Below are positions 7,972 through 16,142 of a DNA stretch of 55,044 nucleotides, piece by piece. The DNA comes from Streptomyces roseus (GTDB lineage: Bacteria > Actinomycetota > Actinomycetes > Streptomycetales > Streptomycetaceae): the NCBI RefSeq assembly GCF_001044425.1, contig NZ_LFML01000039.1, forward strand, positions 1-55,044. The letters run 5' to 3'. Below the pieces are notes generated by a model. That model was not told where the DNA came from. It worked only from the letters and a program-made list of their open reading frames with translations, and searched no databases. The first letter of the stretch is position 1, and the number at the start of each line of letters is the position of its first letter. Both the position numbers and the translations under genes were made by a program.

Positions 7972-9506
7972 GCGGATCCCTGTGGCTGCGCGTCCCCGGC
8001 GGGGACACCCTCCCCGCCATCCCCCGGCCCCGTCACGGCGGGCCGGGGGACCCCGGCCCGGCCGGCGACCCGATGGACCAACTCGCCGAACGCCTCGACA
8101 CCTTGATCGCGGCGGCCGTCCACCCCGACGAGATCGCCGCCGTGCTCGAATCCGACGGGATGACCGACGAGCACATCCGCCTCACCTACGGGCGCCACGA
8201 CTCCTTCGGCCTCGCCGAGGAGCTGTACGCCCGGGTGCCCCGCGCCTTCCCGGAACCGGAGCACGTCCCCGACCCCTGGAAGGTCTCCCTCACCGCCTGC
8301 CTGCTGCGCGGGGTGGTCTTCGCGCTGCCCGGCCTCGCCTACGTCCTGGGCGCCCCCCTGCTGGAGGGCCCCAAGGACCGGCTCGGGCTCCCCGCCGGGA
8401 CGCTGACCCTGCTCGCCGGGGCGCTCATCGGCTGGGTGTGGGACCAGACCCTGTCCCACCGCGCCTACACCTGGCTGGGCCTCGGAGACCGGGCCGCCGC
8501 CGGGCGGACCCTGCTCGCCGGGGCCCCCGTGGGGGCCCTGCTCGGCATCGCCGCCGCGCTGACCGTGCCCGGCGGGCCGCCGTTCAGCTACGCCTTCGCC
8601 GCCGGCCAGGCCCTGTACGTCGGCGCCGCCACCGTACTGCTGGTCCTCGGCCGGGAGCGGGTGCTGCTCGCCGCGCTCGGCCCGATGGCCGCGGGGGCGG
8701 TGCTCGCGCTCTTCACCGAGGTGCCCGTGCCCGTACGGGTGGGCCTGCTCGCGGCGTCGCTGCTGGCCGCCTGCGCCCTCGCCGTACGGGAGCTGCCGGT
8801 GGCCGAGGGCCTGCGGACGGGGGTGCGCCGGATCCGGGGCTGGGGCGGACACCGGGCCGGGGAGGGCCCGGTGCGCTGGCGGATGCTGCGGGGCGCGGAG
8901 GAGGAGTACGGGCCGCGCGGACCCCGGATCGGGGACTCCGTGCCGTACGGGATGTTCGGCCTCGGCACCGGCCTGCTGGTGCTCTACGCCGCCCTGGGGG
9001 AGGTGCTCGCCGGAGGGCCCGCCGAGGCCGTCGCCGCCCCCTCGGCGGTGGCGCTCACCCTCAGCATGGGTCCCGCCGAATGGCTGCTCCACCGGTTCCG
9101 CAGCGGCAGCCTGTCCGGGCTGCGGGCGGCCCGCTCGCCCCGGCAGTTCTGGCTGCGGATGCTCGGGACGCTGGGCCGCTGCCTCGCCGCCTACCTGGCG
9201 GTACTGCTGGCCCTCGGGCTGGCCGGCACCCTGCTGTGGCCCGGAGCCCCCGGGCTGAGCGGGATCCGGGCCGCGACCCTGCTGCTGCTCGGCGCCGTGA
9301 TGTGGACCGGGCTGCTCCTCCAGTCCTTCGGGGCGGTCCGGCCCGCGGCCGTGGTCTGCGCCTCGGCGGCGCTGGCGCAGAGCGTGGCGCTGCTGCTGGG
9401 GTGGGGGCAGCCGCGGCTGGTCCAGCTGGTGGTGGCGGGCGCGGCCGCGGCCGCGCTGGGCGCGCTCGTCTGCCTGCTGCTGGGCCGCGCGACGGCCCAC
9501 CGCTGA
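7968..9506 (+). CDS. Polytopic membrane protein (~12 TM), candidate polymer-export partner
   Basis: This 512-residue protein starts at a GTG overlapping the stop of the PelF-like gene (GTGA), which implies translational coupling. About 100 soluble N-terminal residues (MDQLAERLDTLI..., DEIAAVLESDGMTDEHIR) precede six predicted membrane segments. A charged cytosolic loop of about 60 residues (near 285-345, with VRRIRGWGG) and six more hydrophobic segments follow, giving about 12 in total. The 6+6 layout and the pairing with a PelF-like enzyme recall PelG, a MATE/Wzx-like transporter that docks PelF. Alternatively it corresponds to the membrane half of fungal Gtb3. I do not recognise clear family motifs, so function is inference from topology and position. 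A second in-frame start (ATG near 8073) would shorten the N-terminus. Confidence 0.7.
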   Translation: MSGSLWLRVPGGDTLPAIPRPRHGGPGDPGPAGDPMDQLAERLDTLIAAAVHPDEIAAVLESDGMTDEHIRLTYGRHDSFGLAEELYARVPRAFPEPEHVPDPWKVSLTACLLRGVVFALPGLAYVLGAPLLEGPKDRLGLPAGTLTLLAGALIGWVWDQTLSHRAYTWLGLGDRAAAGRTLLAGAPVGALLGIAAALTVPGGPPFSYAFAAGQALYVGAATVLLVLGRERVLLAALGPMAAGAVLALFTEVPVPVRVGLLAASLLAACALAVRELPVAEGLRTGVRRIRGWGGHRAGEGPVRWRMLRGAEEEYGPRGPRIGDSVPYGMFGLGTGLLVLYAALGEVLAGGPAEAVAAPSAVALTLSMGPAEWLLHRFRSGSLSGLRAARSPRQFWLRMLGTLGRCLAAYLAVLLALGLAGTLLWPGAPGLSGIRAATLLLLGAVMWTGLLLQSFGAVRPAAVVCASAALAQSVALLLGWGQPRLVQLVVAGAAAAALGALVCLLLGRATAHR

Positions 9507-9556
9507 GCCGATCGCCCCACCCAGACCACCCGACCCCGTACGAGAAGAAGGTCCCG

Positions 9557-10204
9557 ATGCTGCTGGTGCCCCTCTACGAGCACCCCGCCGACCGGCCCGA
9601 GGACTGGGAGCGGCTCATCCGCTGCGCCGGCCGGCTGCACTCCGTGGTGCTCAATCCCGCCAGCGGGCCGGGCGAGGCCCCCGACCCGCGGTTCGCCGCC
9701 GTGGCGCAGCGGCTGCGCGACGCCGGGGTCCCCGTCCTCGGGTACACCGACACCGACTACGGGCGGCGCCCGCACCCCGCGGTGGTGCAGGACCTGCTGC
9801 GCCACCGCGACTGGTACGGCGCCGACGGGGCCTTCCTCGACCAGGCCTCCGCCGACCCGGCCCTGCTCCCGCACTACGGGCGGCTGGGGATCGCCGCCCG
9901 GGCCGCGGGCGCCCGTACCCTCGTCCTCAACCACGGGGTCCACCCGCACCCCGGCTACGCCGAACTCGCCGATCTGCTGGTCACTTTCGAGGGCCCCTGG
10001 GACGCCTACCGGGACGCGTCGGTGCCGGAGTGGACGGCCGACCACCCCGCCCAGCGGTTCTGCCACCTCGTGTACGCGGTCCCGCCGGGCGCGCCCGCCG
10101 CCGAGCTCGCCCGGCAGCGGGGGGCCGGGGTGCACTGCGCGGTCCCCGGGACCGGTGCCCACCCGTGGGGGTCCCTCCCGTACGCGCTGGAGGCCGCCGG
10201 ATGA
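9557..10204 (+). CDS. Spherulation-specific family 4 protein (GH135/Sph3-like fold)
   Basis: The 215-residue product reads as one compact TIM-barrel-like domain of the spherulin-4 family: MLLVPLYEHP, then YTDTDYGRR, GADGAFLDQAS, LVLNHGVHPHPGY and VTFEGPWDAY. In Aspergillus Sph3 (GH135) the cleft residues are an Asp-Glu pair and a later Glu. Here the matching positions appear to be Asp95-Gln96 and Glu145, so one acid is replaced by an amide. No signal peptide is visible, which is unexpected for an enzyme of an exported polymer and suggests a cytosolic or leader-less role. GAGAAGAAGG precedes the ATG, and the stop overlaps the next start (ATGA). Position in the block implies action on, or binding of, the same polysaccharide; activity is unproven. 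Confidence 0.8.
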   Translation: MLLVPLYEHPADRPEDWERLIRCAGRLHSVVLNPASGPGEAPDPRFAAVAQRLRDAGVPVLGYTDTDYGRRPHPAVVQDLLRHRDWYGADGAFLDQASADPALLPHYGRLGIAARAAGARTLVLNHGVHPHPGYAELADLLVTFEGPWDAYRDASVPEWTADHPAQRFCHLVYAVPPGAPAAELARQRGAGVHCAVPGTGAHPWGSLPYALEAAG

Positions 10205-11043
10205 GCCGCCGGCCGCGCGGCGCGGTGCGCGGCGGGCGCGCCCTGTCGCTCGCCGTACTGCTCCTGCTGGCCGCCTGCACCACCCAGGGGCCGGACGAGC
10301 CGGACGACGTGGCGCCCGCCCCGCCGCCGGGGCAGCGCTGGCGGCCCGCGCCCGAGGTCAGCTGGCAGTGGCAGCTCAGCGGGAAGCTGGACACCTCCGT
10401 GAAGGCTGCGGTGTACGACGTCGACGGGTTCAACACCACCAAGGAGCAGGTCTCCGCGCTGGAGGAGGCCGGCCGGCGCACCATCTGCTACCTGTCCACC
10501 GGCGCCTGGGAGGAGTTCCGCCCGGACGCCGGGGACTTCCCCGAGGAGCTGCTCGGCGAGGGGAACGGCTGGGAGGGCGAGCGCTGGCTGGACATCCGCC
10601 GGCGCGCCGAGCTGGAGCCGCTGATGGCGAAGCGCTTCGACATGTGCCGGGAGAAGGGGTTCGACGCGGTGGAGCCGGACAACATGGACGGCTACCGCAA
10701 CTCGACCGGCTTCCCGCTCACCGCCGAGGACCAGCTGGCGTACAACCGGCTCATCGCGAAGCTGGCCCACGACCGGGGCATGGCGGTCGGGCTGAAGAAC
10801 GACCTCGACCAGATCCCGCAGCTGGTGGGGGAATTCGACTTCGCGGTCAACGAGCAGTGCGCCGAGTACGAGGAGTGCGAGCGGCTCACCCCGTTCATCG
10901 CGGCGGGCAAGGCCGTCTTCCACGTGGAGTACGAGGGGCGGATCGAGCAGTGGTGCGGGCAGTCGCAGGAGCTGAGGCTCAGCTCGCTGCAGAAGAAGTA
11001 CGAACTGGACGCCTGGCGGCAGTTCTGCCCGCCCGGGGACTGA
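10201..11043 (+). CDS. GH114-like endo-alpha-1,4-polygalactosaminidase lipoprotein (Ega3-like)
   Basis: The 280-residue protein begins with a lipoprotein signal and lipobox LLAAC (Cys26), so it should be anchored outside the membrane. The rest matches the GH114 TIM barrel: WQWQLSGKLDTS, VYDVDGFNT, RTICYLSTGAWEEFR, GFDAVEPDNMDGY and AVNEQC. Asp155 and Glu218 are the likely catalytic acids by spacing to the Ega3 pair. Known members cleave alpha-1,4-linked galactosamine chains, including deacetylated stretches of galactosaminogalactan. The ATG overlaps the preceding stop, so it is coupled to the spherulin-4-like gene. It ends 3 nt before the convergent histidine-kinase gene with no visible terminator. 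It closes the block and probably trims the polymer during export or release. Confidence 0.86.
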   Translation: MSRRPRGAVRGGRALSLAVLLLLAACTTQGPDEPDDVAPAPPPGQRWRPAPEVSWQWQLSGKLDTSVKAAVYDVDGFNTTKEQVSALEEAGRRTICYLSTGAWEEFRPDAGDFPEELLGEGNGWEGERWLDIRRRAELEPLMAKRFDMCREKGFDAVEPDNMDGYRNSTGFPLTAEDQLAYNRLIAKLAHDRGMAVGLKNDLDQIPQLVGEFDFAVNEQCAEYEECERLTPFIAAGKAVFHVEYEGRIEQWCGQSQELRLSSLQKKYELDAWRQFCPPGD

Positions 11044-11046
11044 GGG

Positions 11047-12261
11047 TCAGGTGACGGGCAGGACGGCGTGCACCCGGTAGCCGCCGCCGAACCGCGGTCC
11101 GGCGAAGCAGGAGCCGCCCAGGGCCGTGGCCCGCTCGCGCATGCCGAGCAGCCCGTGGCCGCCGCCCTCGCCCCCGTCCTCCCCGGCCGCCGGGGCCCCG
11201 CCGTCGTCCAGCACCGTCACCTCCACGCAGGCGCCGACCCGCACCACGCTGACCTCGGCCCGCACCTCGGGCCCGGCGTGCTTGCGCACGTTGGTCAGCG
11301 CCTCCTGGATCACCCGGTACGCCGCCAGGTCCACGGCGGCCGGCAGCGCGTCCCGCTCCCCGCCCAGTTCGACCATCACCTTCACCGGCAGGCCGGCGTG
11401 CCGGAAGGTGTCCACCAGCTCGTCCAGTACGCCGAGCCCCGGCGCAGGCTCGGTCGGCGCCTCCGGATCACCGGACTGCCGCAGCAGCCCGACCGTGGCC
11501 CGCAGCTCGTTCAGCGCCGAACGGCTCGCGTCCCGTACGTGGGCCAGGGCTTCCTTGGCCTGGTCGGGACGCTTGTCCATGACGTGCGCGGCCACCCCCG
11601 CCTGCACGTTGACCAGGGCGATGTGGTGGGCCACCACGTCGTGCAGGTCCCGGGCGATCCGCAGGCGCTCCTCGGCGACCCGGCGGCGCGCCTCCTCCTC
11701 ACGGGTCCGCTCGGCCCGCTCCGCCCGCTCCCGTATCGCGCCGATGAAGGCCCGCCGGCTGCGCACGGCGTCGCCGGCGGCGGCGGCCATCCCGGTCCAG
11801 GCGAAGATGGCGATGTTCTCCTGGGCGTACCAGGGCGGGGGACCGGCGAGCATGGCCACGCCCGTCAGCCCCGTCATCGTGAGCAGGCCGACCCGCCAGG
11901 TGGTCGGCCGGTCGGTGCGGGAGGCCAGCGTGTACAGGGCGATCACCGTGGACATGGCGACGGGCGCCCGGGGTTCGCCGGTGGTCAGCTCCAGCAGGCA
12001 GAGCGCGCCGGTCACGGCGAGGACGGCGCGCGTGTGCCGGCGCCGGAACACCAGCGCGGCCGCGCCCAGCACCATCAGCAGCAGGGAGAGCGGCTCGGGG
12101 GTGCGGGTCACGAAGGTGGGCCCGTGCGGGCCGTGCGGACCGGCGAAGGAACCGACGACCATGGCGACGAGCACCCCGAGCGCGACGACGGCATCGGTGG
12201 CCAGCGGATGGGACCGCATCCAGTGCCGGGTGGGGGCGAGCGGCCCCAGGTCTGTCGTCAC
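11047..12261 (-). CDS. NarL-type sensor histidine kinase, no adjacent regulator
   Basis: The 404-residue protein has four to five N-terminal membrane segments (about residues 20-160), a short charged coiled-coil linker and a HisKA_3 dimerisation/phosphoacceptor motif (RIARDLHDVVAHH, His207). The C-terminal HATPase domain contains AYRVIQEALTNVRKHA and a GHGLLGMRERATALGG G-box. It should autophosphorylate at the membrane and pass phosphate to a NarL/LuxR-type regulator. The usual adjacent regulator gene is absent; the nearest such gene in the window is the one at 22342. The GTG start lies 43 nt after the rhomboid-like gene on the same strand, so the three genes between 14919 and 11047 may form a unit. 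Signal and target are unknown. Confidence 0.9.
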   Translation of the reverse strand: MTTDLGPLAPTRHWMRSHPLATDAVVALGVLVAMVVGSFAGPHGPHGPTFVTRTPEPLSLLLMVLGAAALVFRRRHTRAVLAVTGALCLLELTTGEPRAPVAMSTVIALYTLASRTDRPTTWRVGLLTMTGLTGVAMLAGPPPWYAQENIAIFAWTGMAAAAGDAVRSRRAFIGAIRERAERAERTREEEARRRVAEERLRIARDLHDVVAHHIALVNVQAGVAAHVMDKRPDQAKEALAHVRDASRSALNELRATVGLLRQSGDPEAPTEPAPGLGVLDELVDTFRHAGLPVKVMVELGGERDALPAAVDLAAYRVIQEALTNVRKHAGPEVRAEVSVVRVGACVEVTVLDDGGAPAAGEDGGEGGGHGLLGMRERATALGGSCFAGPRFGGGYRVHAVLPVT

Positions 12262-12304
12262 CCCGATACGGTACGGCCTGCCCGCCGCGGGGCGGGCGGA
12301 CCCG

Positions 12305-13039
12305 TCAGGTGCCGGGACGCTGCGGGGGCAGCGGGGGCGCCGGGGGCGGGCGCCGGCCGAGGGGGACGCGGGAGCGTTCCGGGCCCCATTTGGCGCGGAC
12401 CACGCACACCGCCATGACGGCGGCGATGGCCGCGAGGTGTTCCTTGCCGGCCAGGTTGTCCTTGACCAGCACCTCGCCGATCATCACCGCGATCACGATC
12501 GCGCCGGTCAGGTACGCCCGGTAGCGCCAGCACACGTAGATCGCGAGGCCGACCACCGCCGCCGACGGGCCGGTGTCGTTGACGATGCGGTCCGACACCG
12601 GCAGGCCGAAGGGGTGGTCGGGTCCGAGCGAGAGGCCGATCCGCGCGTACGTGGTCCCGGCGAGGGTGGCGACGTAGCCGATGACCAGCGTGCGCCACCA
12701 GCCGATGCAGATCTCCGAGATCCCGAAGACCAGCAGGATCTGGGCGAGCGCCCCCCACACGGGCAGGTCGAGGGCGGGGACGAACAGCGACAGCGGGGTG
12801 CGCAGCAGGGCCAGCCACAGCGGGTCGGCGGCCTTGACCGACCCGAGGTTCTGGACGGGCTGGAACCCCCAGGACGTGTTCTGGACGATCTGGAAGACCG
12901 AGGTCAGGCAGACGGCCCCCAAGGTCATCGGGGCCGCCCGCCACGTGTCGCGGACCAGGGCGTCCCGGACGGTCCAGAACAGGGGCCCCCACTCGCGGCG
13001 GGCGAACCGCCGCAGGGGGGTGGTCGTCCAAGCCGTCAA
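12305..13039 (-). CDS. Rhomboid-like integral membrane protein
   Basis: This 244-residue protein has about six hydrophobic segments. It carries DTGPSAAVVGLAIY, which resembles the rhomboid GxSx active-site helix, and a later KEHLAAIAAVMA helix that could supply the histidine; both are looser than in canonical rhomboids (compare GASGAI in the rhomboid ending at 46523). The start is a TTG whose last two bases overlap the stop of the upstream LPG-synthase-like gene (TTGA), a translational-coupling arrangement; no nearby ATG or GTG keeps the whole first helix. Coupling suggests that it works with the lipid-modifying neighbour. Protease activity is uncertain. Confidence 0.75.
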   Translation of the reverse strand: MTAWTTTPLRRFARREWGPLFWTVRDALVRDTWRAAPMTLGAVCLTSVFQIVQNTSWGFQPVQNLGSVKAADPLWLALLRTPLSLFVPALDLPVWGALAQILLVFGISEICIGWWRTLVIGYVATLAGTTYARIGLSLGPDHPFGLPVSDRIVNDTGPSAAVVGLAIYVCWRYRAYLTGAIVIAVMIGEVLVKDNLAGKEHLAAIAAVMAVCVVRAKWGPERSRVPLGRRPPPAPPLPPQRPGT

Positions 13040-14919
13040 CGATTGGTCTCCAGATGTCTGCGGTTCAGCCACTTCGGCAGCCCGGGAGCCTCCAGGAAGC
13101 CCTCGGCCCGGCCCGCCGCGATACCGATCCGCAGGAGGTCGGAGCTCTTCTCGAAGAGCATGAACCGCGGTTCCCAGATCGGCCGGTATTTGGCGTTGGC
13201 CCGGTAGAGGGACTCGATCTGCCACCAGCGGGAGAAGAAGCTCAGCAGCGAGCGCCACATGCGCAGCACCGGACCCGCGCCGAGCTTGGACCCCCGCTCG
13301 AAGACGGAACGGAACATCGCGAAGTTGAGCGAGACCTGTGTGACGCCGATCTCTTTGGAGCGTTCGAGGAGTTCGATGACCATGAACTCCATCAGGCCGT
13401 TCTCGGAATTGCGGTCGCGGCGCATCAGGTCCAGCGACAGGCCCTTGGCGCCCCACGGCACGAAGGAGAGCACGGCGCGCAGATCGCCGTTGGCGTCGGT
13501 GCACTCCAGCATCACGCACTGGCCGTCGCCCGGATCGCCCAGCCGGCCCAGCGCCATCGAGAACCCGCGCTCGGTCGCGCCGTCGCGCCAGTCGTCGGCG
13601 AGGGCGAGGAGCACGTCCATCTCGTCGAAGGGGATGTCGGCGTGGCGGCGGATGCGGACGGTGTACCCGGCGCGCTTGACGCGGTTGTAGGCCTGGCGGA
13701 CGGTCCGCATGGCGCGGCCCTCCAGCGTGAACTCGTCGGTCTCGACGATGGCCTCGTCGCCCAGTTCCAGCGCGTCCAGCCCGTGGCGCGCGTAGATCTG
13801 CCCGGCCTCCTCGCTCGCGCCCATCACGGCCGGCACCCAGCCGTGCTCGCGGGCCTCGGCCAGCCAGGGCTCGATGGCGCCGGGCCAGGCCTCGGGGTCG
13901 CCGATCGGGTCGCCGGAGGCCAGCGAGACCCCGCCGACGACGCGGTACGTGACGGCCGCCTTGCCGGTGGGGGACCAGATGACGGACTTCTCGCGGCGCA
14001 GCGCGAAGTAGCCGAGCGAGTCGCGATCGCCCTGCTTGGCCAGCAGCGCGCGCAGCCTCTCCTCGTCCTCGGGGGTGAGGGGGTCGACGGCGCGGCGCGA
14101 GCGGAAGGCGGCGAGCAGGACGGCGATCAGGAGCAGCGTCGACATCACGTTGATGACGATGTCCACCCAGCCGGGCGTGGTGATCGCGGCGTAGTCGCGG
14201 GCGTTGGGCTCCAGGGTGATCAGCCGCATCACCCCGTACCGCCAGCGGGCCAGGAACGTGGCCTCGGCGGCGTCCGGGTCGGTGTTGGCGGCGCCGACGA
14301 TCAGCGCGGCCAGCAGCGAGGTGAACAGCAGGCCGACGGCGGCCACCGCGGTGGCCAGCTTGGGGTTGGAGCGGTCGCCCTTGGCGTAGAACTCGCGGCG
14401 GCCGAGCAGCAGGGCGCCGACGAAGGCCGCGGTCAGGGCGAGGGAGATCCAGTTCTGGGTGTGGTCGCGGAACTCCGGGTAGCAGAGGTTGAAGTCACCG
14501 CTGGTGCACGGGGCGAAGGCCGCCGTGGCGAAGGCCATCAGCAGCATGCCGCCGAGCACCAGGTTCAGGATCCACGCGGCCCGCTTGCGGCGGCCCATGG
14601 TGACCGCGAGCAGCAGCGAGAACATGCCGGAGGCGAAGCCCGCCGTGAGCAGGTACGGGGTGTAGAAATCGGCGGTGTTGTGCCGGCGCAGGTCCTGGCC
14701 GAGCGAAAGCCACACCGCGCTGAGGAAGTTCACGAAGGTGACGGCACGCAGGTACCAGACCGCGAACGCGGCGCTGCGCCGTGAGCGGGCCGATCCCCGG
14801 CCGGTCTCCCGGCCGCCCCCTTCGTCCTTCCTCTCTTCTTTCCTGCTGCTCGTGTCCTTGCCGGATCCCTGTGCTGCCTTGGCAGCCTGTGTGGTCCGGT
14901 CGATGTCGGCGCTGGTCAC
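13036..14919 (-). CDS. MprF/LPG-synthase-like membrane protein (DUF2156 aminoacyltransferase domain)
   Basis: The 627-residue product has a charged cytosolic N-terminus, about six transmembrane segments (residues ~45-285) and a C-terminal double-GNAT-type DUF2156 domain. Typical motifs of the latter include RLRALLAKQGDRDSLGYFAL, KSVIWSPTGKAAVTYRVVGG, SGDPIGDP and LSLDLMRRD. Family members move an amino acid from aminoacyl-tRNA to phosphatidylglycerol, lowering the negative charge of the envelope. The lysyl-tRNA synthetase module of LysX is absent. The GTG start is preceded by GGGAGAGG; an ATG five codons upstream (14934) has no ribosome site. It is coupled to the rhomboid-like gene. The amino acid and lipid are not determined. 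Confidence 0.85.
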   Translation of the reverse strand: MTSADIDRTTQAAKAAQGSGKDTSSRKEERKDEGGGRETGRGSARSRRSAAFAVWYLRAVTFVNFLSAVWLSLGQDLRRHNTADFYTPYLLTAGFASGMFSLLLAVTMGRRKRAAWILNLVLGGMLLMAFATAAFAPCTSGDFNLCYPEFRDHTQNWISLALTAAFVGALLLGRREFYAKGDRSNPKLATAVAAVGLLFTSLLAALIVGAANTDPDAAEATFLARWRYGVMRLITLEPNARDYAAITTPGWVDIVINVMSTLLLIAVLLAAFRSRRAVDPLTPEDEERLRALLAKQGDRDSLGYFALRREKSVIWSPTGKAAVTYRVVGGVSLASGDPIGDPEAWPGAIEPWLAEAREHGWVPAVMGASEEAGQIYARHGLDALELGDEAIVETDEFTLEGRAMRTVRQAYNRVKRAGYTVRIRRHADIPFDEMDVLLALADDWRDGATERGFSMALGRLGDPGDGQCVMLECTDANGDLRAVLSFVPWGAKGLSLDLMRRDRNSENGLMEFMVIELLERSKEIGVTQVSLNFAMFRSVFERGSKLGAGPVLRMWRSLLSFFSRWWQIESLYRANAKYRPIWEPRFMLFEKSSDLLRIGIAAGRAEGFLEAPGLPKWLNRRHLETNR

Positions 14920-14970
14920 GCGGGCCTCTCCCATGAAACGCGATCATATGGGGCGCCGCCGACCGGCCGC

Positions 14971-16071
14971 TCAGCCCTGCGTCTCCAGCGGCTCCGGCGG
15001 CACCTTCGACTCCTGCGGCTCCTGCGCCGCCCGCTCCGGGAGGTCCGCCGCGAGTGCGGCGGCCGCCTGGACCAGGGGCAGGGCCAGCAGCGCCCCGGTT
15101 CCCTCTCCCACTGTGACGCCGTGGTCGAGCACGGGGTTGAGCGCCATCCGGTCCAGGGCCTTCGCCTGGCCCGGCTCGCCGCTGGCCTGCCCGGCCAGCC
15201 ACCAGTCGGGCGCCCGGAACGCCGCGCGCTGGGCCACGAGCCCGCACGCTGCGGAAACGACCCCGTCGAGGATGACCGGCGTACGGCGCACCGCGCACTG
15301 GAGCAGGAAGCCTGTGATGGCCGCCACGTCCGCGCCGCCGACCGCCGCGAGCAGGGCGACCTGGTCGCCGAGGACCGGGCGGGCCCGGCGCAGCGCGTCG
15401 CGGATCGCCGCGCACTTGCGCATCCAGGTCAGGTCGTCAATGGGCCGGCCACCGCGTCCCGTGACCACGGAGGCATCGGTTCCGCACAGGGCGGCGACGA
15501 GCGTCGCCGCGACCGTGGTTCCACCGACGCTCAAGTCCCCGAGGACCACGAGGTCGGTGCCGGAGTCGGCCTCCTCGTCGGCGATCCGCATCCCGAGCCG
15601 CAGGGCGGCGTCGGCCTCCTCGCGGGTGAGCGCGTCCTCGACGTCGATGCGCCCGCTGCCGCGGCGCACCCGGTGGCGGACCACGTCCTCGGGCAGCAGG
15701 GCGGGCTCGCAGTCCAGGCCGGCGTCCACGACCCGTACGCCCGCGCCCAGGCGGGCGGCCAGGATCGAGACCGGGCTGTTCCCGTCGAGCACCGAGCGCA
15801 CCAGCTCGTGCGCGTCGCCGGCGGTCCGTGCGGAGACCCCCGCGGCGGCGATCCCGTGGTCGGCGGCGAACAGCACGACGCGGGGCCGCTCGATCGGGCG
15901 GACGGGCACCCGCCCCTGCGCGGCGGCGAGCCATTCGGCCAGCTCGTCGAGGCGCCCCAGGGCCCCGGCCGGCACGGCCAGCCGCTCACGGCGTTCCTCG
16001 GCGTCACGCCGGACGCCCCCGTCGGGGCGCTCGATCAGATCGGAGAAGTCGTCGAGATTCAGCGTGGTCAT
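14971..16071 (-). CDS. cobT: Nicotinate-nucleotide--dimethylbenzimidazole phosphoribosyltransferase
   Basis: This enzyme makes alpha-ribazole phosphate, the lower ligand of cobalamin, in the cytosol. The 366-residue protein shows the CobT pattern: LDELAEWLAAAQG, VVLFAADHGIAAAGVSARTA, DLVVLGDLSVGGTT, VTGRGGRPIDD and the C-terminal HGVTVGEGTGALLALPL with the catalytic glutamate. The ATG at 16071 gives MTTLNLDDF; the ribosome site is weak. cobU lies 71 nt upstream on the same strand and cobS is about 5 kb away on the other strand, so late cobalamin assembly is split into two loci. No cobalamin riboswitch was seen upstream. Confidence 0.95.
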   Translation of the reverse strand: MTTLNLDDFSDLIERPDGGVRRDAEERRERLAVPAGALGRLDELAEWLAAAQGRVPVRPIERPRVVLFAADHGIAAAGVSARTAGDAHELVRSVLDGNSPVSILAARLGAGVRVVDAGLDCEPALLPEDVVRHRVRRGSGRIDVEDALTREEADAALRLGMRIADEEADSGTDLVVLGDLSVGGTTVAATLVAALCGTDASVVTGRGGRPIDDLTWMRKCAAIRDALRRARPVLGDQVALLAAVGGADVAAITGFLLQCAVRRTPVILDGVVSAACGLVAQRAAFRAPDWWLAGQASGEPGQAKALDRMALNPVLDHGVTVGEGTGALLALPLVQAAAALAADLPERAAQEPQESKVPPEPLETQG

Positions 16072-16142
16072 CTGCCAGAGCGTACAGCGGGTGAGGCCCT
16101 CCCCAAGCCCCGTCCCGCGACCTCGCCGGACGGGGCGCGCGG

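Noticed and set aside
12258..13031. Second minus-strand frame over the rhomboid-like gene
   Set aside because: It is Pro/Arg-rich with no hydrophobic helices, whereas the other frame has clear membrane segments and a coupled start.
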